Assembly: GCA_913020115.1 (NCBI GenBank)
Contig: CAJWBQ010000007.1
Location: 62,001-126,000, forward strand
Reading direction: 5' to 3'
Source of the DNA: an uncultured Cellvibrionales bacterium
Lineage (GTDB): Bacteria; Pseudomonadota; Gammaproteobacteria; Pseudomonadales; Cellvibrionaceae
DNA: 64,000 nucleotides
Within the stretch, counting starts at the first letter, position 1; each line of letters opens with the position of its first letter. Positions 24,903-33,991 of this stretch are shown piece by piece. The translations under genes were made by a program, and so were the position numbers. The notes beneath the pieces were generated by a model. That model was not told the origin of the DNA, ran no database searches, and saw only the letters and a program-made list of their open reading frames with translations.

Positions 24903-27900
24903 CTATAAGATCTTGAGTAAAGCCTGCAGAGGGTGGGGTATTTCTAGTCCATCAATCCGCTTTACTTGGCTTCTGCACGAATATCCCGTGGCAACTAGCG
25001 AGCCTTTATAGTTGGAGCCATTGACCGCTTCAGACCATGACAGCTGATAAATTTTCTTTGAAGTGCCGACATTGTCAGTTTCATGGCCATAGGTTCCGGC
25101 CATGCCGCAGCAGCCCACGTCCAAAACGTTTAGTGACTGCGCCAGCGCTGAAAATACTGTTTTCCAGTCTCCAATAGATGCCGCTGCATTTGTTGACTCT
25201 GTGCAATGGGAAAGCAAATGGAAGCCTGTTTCGGCTGCATCTATGTTTTCCTGAGCGCGAGGGCTAAATGATTTTAACATGGCTGTTTGCTTTGCAAGCC
25301 ATTCCTGTATCAGCAAAACACTTGGAGCCTCTTCGGCGCCTAGAACCGTCCGATATTCAGAGCGATAGGCTAGAGTCATGGAGGGTTCAATTCCCATCAT
25401 AGGAATATTGTGCTGGGCGAGGGCTCTTAAATTTTCACTGGTGTCTTTGGCGGTACGTTTAAACTGCTGTAAAAAACCGTGCACATGGAGCGGTTTTCCA
25501 TTCGGTTTAAAAGGTGCCACTAGAGGGGTGAATCCCAGCTTAATTAGTAGGCTTAGTGTGTCTTCAACGAGCTGTGTTTCGAAGTAGCTGGTGAATGCAT
25601 CTTGCACCAAAATCACCGCGCGATCTTTTTCGTATTCCGACAGGGCGCGAAGTGTTTTCTCCGTGGCCCATTGTGCCCCTGTGTTCTTAATTACTTGTTT
25701 CAAGCTTTTACCACTTAGCAGAGGGCTGTCAACCATACCTGCGGTTTTCGCCATGATAGCGGCTACTAAGCGATTGCCCATTAGCGGATTGTAGAGCCAC
25801 GGAACCTTTGCCAGTGCCGGCAACATAAACTCCAATCCCCCGACAAAGTAGTCCTTTAGGGGGCGTAGATAGCGGCCGTAATAAAGCTCCAAAAATTTGC
25901 TGCGAAATTCCGGCACGTCAACTTTTATCGGACACTGTGCAACACATGATTTACACGCCAGACAACCCATCATAGCTTCGTGTACTTCATTAGAAAAATC
26001 GTACTCCCCCCGGCGTTTACCTAGAGTATTTTTAAGTCGAGGAATGGCGGTTTTTAAAAAGGAACTTTGTTTTGTCTCTGCGCTTGCAACCAAAGGGTCA
26101 ACACCGCGAGCGCTCAGTTGTTTTAGCCACTCCCTCACTAGAGAGGCGCGTCCTTTAGGGGAGTGGACACGATCACGAGTGCCTTTCCATGATGGACACA
26201 TTGCATCGTTTGGATTCCAGTTATAGCAGGCTCCATTGCCATTGCAGAACATGCCTTCGCTATAGCCTTCCCAGACTTGTACGGGAATGAGTCTGTCTTC
26301 TTCGCCTCGAGTGCTCACTTCGTCAATTTTGAGTAGGGCGATGTCGCTCGCGGGAGTGGCAATTTTTCCTGGGTTTAATTGGTTGCGAGGATCGAATACC
26401 GCTTTAATTCGCTGAAGTTGTGGGTAGAGTTCACCAAAAAAAGCTGGCGCATATTCTGAACGAACGCCTTTCCCGTGTTCACCCCAGAGTAGACCATTGT
26501 ATTTTTGTGTGAGCTCAACCACTTGATCGGTGATGTCGCGTATCAAGCTGACTTGTTCGGGGTCTTTCATATCGATAATGGGGCGCACATGAAGTACGCC
26601 TGCATCTACGTGGCCAAACATGCCGTATTCTAATTTAGCGTCGTCGAGCACTTTGCGAAATTCGAGTATGAAATCGGCGAGGTGTTCGGGGGGAACGGCA
26701 GTATCTTCTACAAATGGAATTGGGCGAGCTTCGCCTTTGGCATTTCCGAGCAAGCCCACAGACTTCTTGCGCATCGCCCAGATTTTTTTAACATTGCTGT
26801 CCCCCCAAGCCACGGTGTGGCCAAAAGGTCTTCCAGCTTCTCCTCGGGCTTTATCGAGTTTGATGCTGAGTTTTTCGATAGCTTCGCTTAACGCATCTTC
26901 GGAGTCCGCGGTGTATTCAACCAAATTGACGCCCTGTATCAGGTGGCCGTCTGGGCTCGTCGGGAAGAATTCTTTAACGCTTTCCCACACCATATCCGCC
27001 ATGGCTAAATTGAGTACTTTGGAATCTACGGTCTCAATTGAGCTTGGTTGAGCTTTCATCAGTTCCTTGGCGTCGCCTAGAGCAGAATTGAAATCTTCGT
27101 AAAATACGTTCACCAGAGCTGTGAATTTAGGGATAGGCAATACATTTAACTTGGCTTCGGCAATAAAACCCAAAGTGCCTTCTGCGCCACAGAGGATGCT
27201 GTTTAAATTGAATTTTTGTTTGTCGTCTCGAATATGAGCCAGATCGTAGCCAGTTAAACAGCGGTTAAGTGGCGGAAATGTGGCTTCAATCTGTGCACGG
27301 TGTTCAGTGTAGATATTGTTGATCAGTCGGTGTGCTTCACCGACGCGATCTTGGCGTGCGCAAATGGCATCGAGTGTCTCGTCGTCAATCACACCTGAGG
27401 ACCACTGGCTACCGTCGAGCAGTACAGAGTGCAGCTCGAGCACGTGATCTCTGGTCTTGCCATAGAGGCACGAGCCTTGGCCAGAAGCGTCGGTATTGAT
27501 CATGCCGCCTAAAGTCGCACGATTACTGGTGGAAAGCTCTGGGGCAAAAAATAAACCGTGGGGTTTTAGCGCCGCATTAAGCTGGTCTTTGACAACCCCG
27601 GCTTGAACGCGCACCCAGCCCTCTTCGGCATTGATTTCCAGAATGCCGTTCATGTGCCTTGAAACGTCTATAAGCAGGCCGTCGGTGAGCGATTGGCCAT
27701 TGGTGCCGGTGCCACCGCCCCGTGGCGACAAAACGATATCGTGATAGGCCGCTTCGTTGGATAATTTGGCGATCAGAGTCAGGTCGTGGGTTGAGCGGGG
27801 GTAAATCACGCCTTGAGGGAGTATTTGGTAAATTGAATTATCAGTGGCCAGCACCGTGCGATTGGCGTAGTCGAGGCTGAGATCGCCCGCAAACTCAGTT

Positions 27901-27971
27901 GCTCTTAAGGCTTCTATAAAAGCCAAGTAGTGGCGTTGAACTGCGGAGGTTTCGCGTATTGCTGGAATCAT
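24903..27971 (-). CDS. ydiJ: YdiJ-type D-2-hydroxyglutarate dehydrogenase (FAD and FeS)
   Basis: This 1022-residue fusion has an N-terminal FAD PCMH domain (about 45-280, with SPRGGGTGTNGQSLTDG), a FAD-oxidase C-terminal domain (about 285-560, ending ...DPRNQLNPGKIATP), and an FeS region. A ferredoxin-type CLACKSCVAQCP lies at about 668-679, followed by a CCG-type segment near the end (VGCCGMAGTYGHETDN). This is the arrangement of E. coli YdiJ, which oxidises D-2-hydroxyglutarate produced mainly by SerA. It lies 44 bases downstream of the Lrp-family gene on the same strand, so the two are probably cotranscribed. Confidence 0.9.
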   Translation of the reverse strand: MIPAIRETSAVQRHYLAFIEALRATEFAGDLSLDYANRTVLATDNSIYQILPQGVIYPRSTHDLTLIAKLSNEAAYHDIVLSPRGGGTGTNGQSLTDGLLIDVSRHMNGILEINAEEGWVRVQAGVVKDQLNAALKPHGLFFAPELSTSNRATLGGMINTDASGQGSCLYGKTRDHVLELHSVLLDGSQWSSGVIDDETLDAICARQDRVGEAHRLINNIYTEHRAQIEATFPPLNRCLTGYDLAHIRDDKQKFNLNSILCGAEGTLGFIAEAKLNVLPIPKFTALVNVFYEDFNSALGDAKELMKAQPSSIETVDSKVLNLAMADMVWESVKEFFPTSPDGHLIQGVNLVEYTADSEDALSEAIEKLSIKLDKARGEAGRPFGHTVAWGDSNVKKIWAMRKKSVGLLGNAKGEARPIPFVEDTAVPPEHLADFILEFRKVLDDAKLEYGMFGHVDAGVLHVRPIIDMKDPEQVSLIRDITDQVVELTQKYNGLLWGEHGKGVRSEYAPAFFGELYPQLQRIKAVFDPRNQLNPGKIATPASDIALLKIDEVSTRGEEDRLIPVQVWEGYSEGMFCNGNGACYNWNPNDAMCPSWKGTRDRVHSPKGRASLVREWLKQLSARGVDPLVASAETKQSSFLKTAIPRLKNTLGKRRGEYDFSNEVHEAMMGCLACKSCVAQCPIKVDVPEFRSKFLELYYGRYLRPLKDYFVGGLEFMLPALAKVPWLYNPLMGNRLVAAIMAKTAGMVDSPLLSGKSLKQVIKNTGAQWATEKTLRALSEYEKDRAVILVQDAFTSYFETQLVEDTLSLLIKLGFTPLVAPFKPNGKPLHVHGFLQQFKRTAKDTSENLRALAQHNIPMMGIEPSMTLAYRSEYRTVLGAEEAPSVLLIQEWLAKQTAMLKSFSPRAQENIDAAETGFHLLSHCTESTNAAASIGDWKTVFSALAQSLNVLDVGCCGMAGTYGHETDNVGTSKKIYQLSWSEAVNGSNYKGSLVATGYSCRSQVKRIDGLEIPHPLQALLKIL

Positions 27972-28015
27972 GGTAGGGCGCTGTTGGCTGATAGAGGGCG
28001 CTGATTTTACCGCTT

Positions 28016-28492
28016 TCAGTCGCCGCTGAACAATAAATCCAATGGATAACCGGTAAACTTTTTGCTCTCATCGATGATTAATTGCGATTGCATGCGCTCA
28101 ATACCCACGTCTTGCTGCAATAACCCCTCGGAGATACGGTTGAAGTCCGCGGCGTCTGGGCACATGAAGTGCAGTACATAGTCGTATTGCCCAGAAATTT
28201 TATAGCACACTGTAATTTGCGGAATAGCGTTTATGGCTTGACGAAATTTGTCGTTGGCTCGCGCCCCCTGGTTGTTTAAAGCGACGCTGACAATAAAGTG
28301 CGCATAACGTACTTTCGACAAGTTGAGGGTGGCTGTGTAGCCCTTGATGTAGCCCTCTTGTTGCAGTTTCTTCACTCGGCCATGGCAGGCACTTTCAGAG
28401 AGCCCAATCCCTTCGGCGAGGCGCAAGTTGCTGATGTTTGAGTCTTGCTGCAATGCTTTGAGGATACGTAAATTCAGTTTATCCAGTTTCAT
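28016..28492 (-). CDS. Lrp/AsnC-family regulator
   Basis: This 158-residue protein has an N-terminal helix-turn-helix (about 3-52: KLNLRILKALQQDSNISNLRLAEGIGLSESACHGRVKKLQQEGYIKGY) and a C-terminal RAM ligand-binding domain (about 60-150). The family responds to amino acids. It is upstream of ydiJ on the same strand and divergent from the aminotransferase, so it probably controls both sides. A short inverted repeat (ATTCTC...GAGAAT, 28523-28542) lies just upstream of its start. The inducing amino acid is unknown. Confidence 0.93.
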   Translation of the reverse strand: MKLDKLNLRILKALQQDSNISNLRLAEGIGLSESACHGRVKKLQQEGYIKGYTATLNLSKVRYAHFIVSVALNNQGARANDKFRQAINAIPQITVCYKISGQYDYVLHFMCPDAADFNRISEGLLQQDVGIERMQSQLIIDESKKFTGYPLDLLFSGD

Positions 28493-28522
28493 ACTTCATT
28501 CCGACTAGAGGGGCACGGCATC

Positions 28523-28542
28523 ATTCTCGCACGTTTGAGAAT
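28523..28542. promoter_or_regulatory. candidate Lrp-family operator
   Basis: ATTCTC and GAGAAT are inverted arms separated by eight bases, between the Lrp-family gene and the divergent aminotransferase gene. Length and location fit a site for the adjacent regulator, but six-base arms are weak evidence. Confidence 0.3.
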
Positions 28543-28670
28543 ATCCTCCCAATTAACACGCTTCAAAGCGAGGAACATTCTGTCGCGGCGGGAGAAAACC
28601 ACCTACTCTTTAAAAAGTGGCTGTTAGTATGTAGGCACATTTCAATTACCCTGTTTAGGGATGGGCAACC

Positions 28671-29873
28671 ATGGTATTTAAGCAACAATTTAGCGATTTG
28701 TCTGAGCGTTTACGTGTTGACGATGGCAATGTTTGGGCGGTGTCCGATCGTGCGGCCGAAATGGCCGCCGCAGGAGCCGATGTCATCAAGTTGTGCGTGG
28801 GAGACCCTGATTTTGATACCCCTGCACCTATTCATGAGGCTGTTGCCAGCAGTCTAGAGGCTGGGCGCACTCATTATTCGCCTGCACAGGGCGAACTTGA
28901 ACTGCGCAGCGCCATTGCCGATCTGGAGACGCGCACCTCGCGCCACCCATGCAGCCCTGAAGATGTGGTGGTGTTTCCCGGTGCTACCAATGCGCTTTAC
29001 ACTGTCTTAAGTTGTTTACTGAATGTGGGTGATGAGCTCCTCGTGCCAGAGCCCATGTATGTGGGATATGTAGGGTTTTTGGCGGCTATAGGGGCTAAAG
29101 TTAGACATGTTCCGCTCAACGCCGAACGCAATTTTGCGCTCGAGCCTGAGAAAATAAAAGCGGCCGTGACAGATAATACCAAGGTAGTATTGGTGAATAC
29201 GCCCGGTAACCCGGCGGGTAATATGATGACGCGGGAAGAAATGGCTGATTTGGCGGCGTTTTGTTGGCGGCGTAATATTTGGCTAATTTGTGACGAGGTG
29301 TATTCTATGATCACCTATAATCGCCGACATGTTTCTCTGCGTTCAGCCGCCGAGAAGCTCGACAATGTGATTATGGTAGATGGCCTTTCGAAGTCACATG
29401 CAATGAGCGGCTGGCGTATTGGTTGGGCCGTTGCGCCGCAGAGCTTAGTGCCTCGTTTGGTGAATTTTGCAGGTGCAACAGTTTTTGGTTGCACACAATT
29501 TGTGCAGGATGCGGCGACTTGGGCACTTCGTCATGATGAATATTACATGTCATTAATGCGTGAAGAATATCAACGTCGTCGAGATTTTTTGGTTGAGCGC
29601 TTTAATGGTATTAAAGGTTTGAGTTGCCAGTCGCCTGACGCAGGTATGTTCGTAATGGTAAAAGTGACACCTTTATTTTCGGGAGGGCGTGAGTTTGCTG
29701 AAGGCCTCTTAGACGCGCAGCATGTATCGCTTGTGCCCGGCGAGGGTTTTGGTCCCAGTGCGAAAGATTTTGTTCGTGTTACACTCGCCCAGCCCGTTTC
29801 GGTGCTTGCCGATGCTATGTTGCGAATCGAAAAATTCGTTAAGGCTCAGCCGGCATCGGAAAAATTAAAATAA
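28671..29873 (+). CDS. class I/II PLP-dependent aminotransferase
   Basis: This 400-residue fold-type I enzyme has the PLP-lysine segment VDGLSKSHAMSGWRIGWAVAP (Lys near residue 240), NTPGNPAGNM (near 178) and the PLP-phosphate-binding region FPGATNALYTV. It belongs to the broad aspartate/aromatic aminotransferase group, and the donor amino acid cannot be read from sequence. It is divergent from the Lrp-family regulator and upstream of an NhaC antiporter and an exported amidase on the same strand. This suggests amino-acid or amide use under Lrp-type control. Confidence 0.9.
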   Translation: MVFKQQFSDLSERLRVDDGNVWAVSDRAAEMAAAGADVIKLCVGDPDFDTPAPIHEAVASSLEAGRTHYSPAQGELELRSAIADLETRTSRHPCSPEDVVVFPGATNALYTVLSCLLNVGDELLVPEPMYVGYVGFLAAIGAKVRHVPLNAERNFALEPEKIKAAVTDNTKVVLVNTPGNPAGNMMTREEMADLAAFCWRRNIWLICDEVYSMITYNRRHVSLRSAAEKLDNVIMVDGLSKSHAMSGWRIGWAVAPQSLVPRLVNFAGATVFGCTQFVQDAATWALRHDEYYMSLMREEYQRRRDFLVERFNGIKGLSCQSPDAGMFVMVKVTPLFSGGREFAEGLLDAQHVSLVPGEGFGPSAKDFVRVTLAQPVSVLADAMLRIEKFVKAQPASEKLK

Positions 29874-29913
29874 ACCTTTCTCAATAACTAATAACAATTA
29901 GAGTTACTGCTTT

Positions 29914-31395
29914 ATGTCTGATTCTGTTCGCGCTCCCAGCTTCTTAGATGCTTTGGTGCCCACCTTAATTCTCGTTAGTTTACTCTCACTCTCTGTGTAT
30001 TTGTTTGGAGACGGCTCATCGGGCGGTGCCAATCAAATTGCCTTAATTTTGGGCGCGGCGGCGGCTGTGGTCGTCGGCTTAAAAAATGGTCACTCTTGGG
30101 AGAGTATTGAAGAGGGCATCATTCAGGGCGTGTCGGTGTCTGTACGAGCCATGCTGATTCTATTATCGGTCGGGGCGCTGATAGGCAGTTGGATTTTGTC
30201 GGGTACCGTGCCCACAATGATTTATTACGGCTTGCAGCTACTCGACCCGAGTATATTTTACGCAGCCTGCTTGGTCATTTGCGCCTTTGTGGCGCTGAGT
30301 ATTGGCAGTAGCTGGACCGTGGCAGGAACGATTGGTATTGGTTTGATTGGTACGGCCGCCGCGCTCGACTTGTCTTTGGAAATAACTGCGGGTGCCATTA
30401 TTTCGGGGGCATATTTTGGTGATAAAATGTCGCCATTATCAGACACTACCAACTTGGCGCCGGCGGTCGCGGGAGCTGACCTATTTAGTCATATTCGTAA
30501 TATGGCCTGGACGACGACTCCGAGTATTATTATTGCCTTAGTGATTTTTATTGTGATTGGTTTTCGTCAGGACGTAAGTGGTTCCGCAGATACGATGGCA
30601 AGCACTCTGGAACTGCTGCAAGGCCAGTTCACCATTAATTTCCTTATGTTGTTGCCTTTATTTGTTGTCTTAGGCTTGGCGGTTAAACGCTTCCCTGCCT
30701 TGCCAACGATTTTAGTTGGTGCATTAATCGGTGTTGTTTTTGCGGTGGTCTTCCAGCCTGAGCAAGTTTATACGCTTGCGGGTGACGCCCAGTTACCCGT
30801 GTGGCTGGCAATGTTTAAAGGTGGATGGATTGCATTGGTGGACGGCTATACGGCCACAACAGGGCATGAAGGTCTTGATAGCTTACTCTCCCGTGGAGGC
30901 ATGTCTTCAATGCTCACCACAATTTGGCTGATATTAACCGCGATGATTTTTGGTGGGGTTATGGATCAGCTGGGTTTGCTGGCACGTTTGGTTAAAGGGG
31001 TGCTCGACAAAGTAGAAAGTACTGGAAGTTTAGTCGCGGTAACAATCGCCTCTTGCATTGGTGCCAACATTATTACCGCCGACCAATACATCGCGATTGT
31101 ACTGCCGGGCCGCATGTACAAGCTCGAATTCGAACGGCGAGGTTTTGCGCCAACGGCTTTGTCAAGAGTATTGGAAGATTCGGCTACTATCACCTCACCA
31201 TTAATACCTTGGAATACTTGCGGTGCTTATATGGCAGGTACTCTAGGGGTGGCCACGTTTGCCTATCTGCCCTATTGTTTCTTCAATATCATCAACCCCA
31301 TAATGTCGATTATTTACGGCTACACCAATTTCAAGATGGCTCGAGTAGACGACGAAGAAAGGGAATCCTTAGCAAACAAAGCGACGGCGGCATAA
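29914..31395 (+). CDS. nhaC: NhaC-family Na+/H+ antiporter
   Basis: This 493-residue inner-membrane protein has about 11-12 hydrophobic segments and the NhaC signature region GAYFGDKMSPLSDTTNLAPAVAGADLFSHIRNM (about 165-197), followed by later motifs IIVADQYIAIVLPGRMY-like (ITADQYIAIVLPGRMYKLEFERRG) and EDSATITSPLIPWNTCGAYM. NhaC proteins exchange Na+ for protons, and some move malate or lactate; in this operon an amino-acid-linked cargo cannot be excluded. It starts 40 bases after the aminotransferase and is followed by the amidase gene. Confidence 0.9.
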   Translation: MSDSVRAPSFLDALVPTLILVSLLSLSVYLFGDGSSGGANQIALILGAAAAVVVGLKNGHSWESIEEGIIQGVSVSVRAMLILLSVGALIGSWILSGTVPTMIYYGLQLLDPSIFYAACLVICAFVALSIGSSWTVAGTIGIGLIGTAAALDLSLEITAGAIISGAYFGDKMSPLSDTTNLAPAVAGADLFSHIRNMAWTTTPSIIIALVIFIVIGFRQDVSGSADTMASTLELLQGQFTINFLMLLPLFVVLGLAVKRFPALPTILVGALIGVVFAVVFQPEQVYTLAGDAQLPVWLAMFKGGWIALVDGYTATTGHEGLDSLLSRGGMSSMLTTIWLILTAMIFGGVMDQLGLLARLVKGVLDKVESTGSLVAVTIASCIGANIITADQYIAIVLPGRMYKLEFERRGFAPTALSRVLEDSATITSPLIPWNTCGAYMAGTLGVATFAYLPYCFFNIINPIMSIIYGYTNFKMARVDDEERESLANKATAA

Positions 31396-31435
31396 TGTAG
31401 TTTGAACTCTGTGGGGCGAAAATATGGAGCTAAAT

Positions 31436-33013
31436 ATGAGCGGTAAAATAATAATAAAATTGATGTTCGCAGGGTGCGCCTTTTTTTTTAGTTCGCTGGG
31501 TGCGGCTAGTAGTACTAGCGAAGTCGCTATGAATGAAGTTAGTGTAATTCAGCTGCAAGATAAAATGGCTTCTGGTGAATTGACCGCTTCAGCCATAACC
31601 CGCTTTTACCTCGATAGAATTGCCAAACTAAATCACCAGGGACCTTCTCTACATGCTGTTATTGCGACTAATCCCAATGCCTTGGCTATTGCTCAGCAAT
31701 TAGATGAGGAACGTAGCGCGGGAAAAGTAAGAGGTCCCTTGCACGGTATCCCCGTGATTCTTAAAGATAACATCGACACACTAGACCCCATGCCTACTAC
31801 CGCTGGTTCGCTTGCTTTAGCTGAGCATTTTGCCAAAGAAGACGCTTTTGTCGTAGCGCAATTGCGTCGCGCGGGAGCTGTCATTTTGGCGAAGGCTAAT
31901 CTCAGCGAGTGGGCTAACTTCCGTTCGGAGCACTCGGTGAGTGGTTGGAGTAGCGTTGGAGGGCAAACACTCAACCCCTATGTTCTGAATCGCAATACTT
32001 GCGGTTCCAGCTCTGGTTCGGCCGTATCAGTATCGGCTAATTTAGCACCCTTGGCGGTCGGTACTGAGACAGACGGCTCTATAGTTTGTCCTTCAGCAGT
32101 TAATGGCATTGTCGGTATTAAGCCTACCTTAGGCCTAATAAGTCGCAGCGGTATTGTCCCAATAGCTCATAGCCAAGATACCGCGGGACCCATGGCGCGA
32201 ACGGTTTACGATGCGGCTTTGATGTTGGGTGCTATGGTGGGGCTCGATAGTTCTGATGAAGATTCTGCTGAGAGTAAAGACCATTTACAGAGTGATTACA
32301 CGCTGGGTTTACAAGGGGCGACTTTAAAGGGCGCCCGTATTGGCGTAGCAAGTAATTTGGGGACATTTAGTCACAAGGCTAACCCAGTATTTGTCGCCGC
32401 CTTGGAGCAAATGCGCAGGGCCGGTGCTGAAGTGATTGAGGTGGGAGATATGCCTCATCTTGATGAATATGGAGACGCTGAGTATGAAGTTTTGTTGTAT
32501 GAATTTAAGGCTGAACTGAATGCTTACCTGAAAAAGGTGGAGGAGGTCTTGCCTGTTCACTCTCTGTCGGAGTTGATTTCTTTTAATCTTCAGCATCGTG
32601 AAAAAACTATGCCTCATTTTGGTCAAGAGATTCTCTATAAAGCACGGGATAGAGGGCCCTTGACTGACCCTATTTATATAAGCGCACGCAAAAAATCGCG
32701 CAGTCTAGCTCGCTCGGGCATAGATACTTTATTAGAAAAGCACCAGTTAGATGCCATAGTAACAACGGTTGCTCAACCTGCATGGACAATCGACCCAATA
32801 AATGGGGACCACTACCTCGGGGGCTCGTCTAGCTCCGCGGCCGTTTCAGGTTATCCAAGTGTGACGGTACCCATGGGGGATGTGCGCGGCTTACCTGTGG
32901 GCGTCGCGTTTATAGGTGGCCGCTGGCAAGAAAAAAAGATCATCGGTTTGGCGCACGCCTATGAGCAGGTTAGCAAGGCTAGAATTGTGCCGACTTACCG
33001 GCCTTCGCTATAA
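31436..33013 (+). CDS. exported amidase-signature hydrolase
   Basis: This protein of about 525 residues belongs to the amidase signature family (Ser-cisSer-Lys). A signal peptide is evident (KIIIKLMFAGCAFFFSSLGAAS), so it acts in the periplasm or outside. The catalytic Lys is in HGIPVILKDNID, and the Ser-rich loop CGSSSGSAVSVSANLAPLAVGTETDGSI carries the cis-Ser and the nucleophile. Start 31436 has GGAG six bases upstream; ATG 31424, with GGGG upstream, is also possible. It would release ammonia or amines from amides that the aminotransferase and NhaC system could then use. Its last six bases overlap the end of the convergent hutG. Confidence 0.9.
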   Translation: MSGKIIIKLMFAGCAFFFSSLGAASSTSEVAMNEVSVIQLQDKMASGELTASAITRFYLDRIAKLNHQGPSLHAVIATNPNALAIAQQLDEERSAGKVRGPLHGIPVILKDNIDTLDPMPTTAGSLALAEHFAKEDAFVVAQLRRAGAVILAKANLSEWANFRSEHSVSGWSSVGGQTLNPYVLNRNTCGSSSGSAVSVSANLAPLAVGTETDGSIVCPSAVNGIVGIKPTLGLISRSGIVPIAHSQDTAGPMARTVYDAALMLGAMVGLDSSDEDSAESKDHLQSDYTLGLQGATLKGARIGVASNLGTFSHKANPVFVAALEQMRRAGAEVIEVGDMPHLDEYGDAEYEVLLYEFKAELNAYLKKVEEVLPVHSLSELISFNLQHREKTMPHFGQEILYKARDRGPLTDPIYISARKKSRSLARSGIDTLLEKHQLDAIVTTVAQPAWTIDPINGDHYLGGSSSSAAVSGYPSVTVPMGDVRGLPVGVAFIGGRWQEKKIIGLAHAYEQVSKARIVPTYRPSL

Positions 33014-33991
33014 ATCGGTAAGAAAAGTAACAATTCTTGCTGCAAATTTTGCGGTTTGTTCCGCTTGATCAAAACGCGGGTTGGTTTCAGCAATATCCAC
33101 TAATAGCAATTGTGTATTGTGGGCTCGGCAGCTTTCCAGAAGCTTGGCGAGTAGTTTGAAAAAAAGTGCGGGTTCAATGCCAAGCGCGGCTGGGGCGCTT
33201 ACTCCAGGAGCGTAGGCGGCAGCAAACACGTCCATGCAAATGCTCAAATGCAAGTAATCAAGCGGCGCAATAAACTCATCGACACTCCTATGTAGTTCTT
33301 GCAAATTTGCCCAGTTACATTCGATATCCTCTACCCATTGTGTGTTGGTGCTTTCGGCGTGTCGAAATAGCGCGGTGTTATTGACGCTGGGGTTGATGCC
33401 TAAAACAAAGTAGTGAAAGTTTTTGTGTCCCATCTTTTCGGCTATTTGATAAAATGGAGTTCCAGAATTTGGCTGTTTGTTGGGGATGCGAAGGTCGAAA
33501 TGTGCGTCGAAGTTTATAATGCCAAGTAAGGGAGCTTTTTGATCGCGGGTAGGCTTGTGAGTACCAAGAAATTTTTCGATGCCCAGGTGACTCCCCCAAG
33601 CCATTTCATGTCCACCGCCTAATATTACCGCTTTCCCCTGCCGATATAAAACAGCGGCTACGATTTCTCCCAGCTCTGTTTGAGCGGCTTCAAGCTCTTC
33701 GCCTTGGCAAATTATAGTCCCCAAATCAAAGCAGGTTTTTTCCGAATGATAGCTGAGATTTTTTAATGCACTCCGAATGGCATTAGGTCCATCGGCCGCG
33801 CCCACCCGACCATGATTGCGTCGTACCCCTTCATCGCAGGAAAAACCGATTAAACTGGTCGCATTTAACAACTTGGGCAGTGTAGTACGCGAATCAACAA
33901 TCTTAACTTTCTGGTGCCAGCGCGAGGTCGTAAGCGCTTCGCGCTCATCTTCTCGGCCCTGCCAAAGCTCAGCGCATGCTATTTCATACAT
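33008..33991 (-). CDS. hutG: formimidoylglutamase (arginase family)
   Basis: HutG hydrolyses N-formimidoyl-L-glutamate to glutamate and formamide, the last step of the four-step histidine pathway. The 327-residue protein has the arginase-family dimanganese motifs GGGHEMAWGSH, NFDAHFDLR and SICMDVFAAAYAPGVSAP. It belongs to the arginase-type HutG and not the N-formylglutamate deformylase type, so HutF is not needed; none is in the window. It overlaps hutI by eight bases on the minus strand and its 3' end overlaps the convergent amidase. Confidence 0.93.
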   Translation of the reverse strand: MYEIACAELWQGREDEREALTTSRWHQKVKIVDSRTTLPKLLNATSLIGFSCDEGVRRNHGRVGAADGPNAIRSALKNLSYHSEKTCFDLGTIICQGEELEAAQTELGEIVAAVLYRQGKAVILGGGHEMAWGSHLGIEKFLGTHKPTRDQKAPLLGIINFDAHFDLRIPNKQPNSGTPFYQIAEKMGHKNFHYFVLGINPSVNNTALFRHAESTNTQWVEDIECNWANLQELHRSVDEFIAPLDYLHLSICMDVFAAAYAPGVSAPAALGIEPALFFKLLAKLLESCRAHNTQLLLVDIAETNPRFDQAEQTAKFAARIVTFLTDL

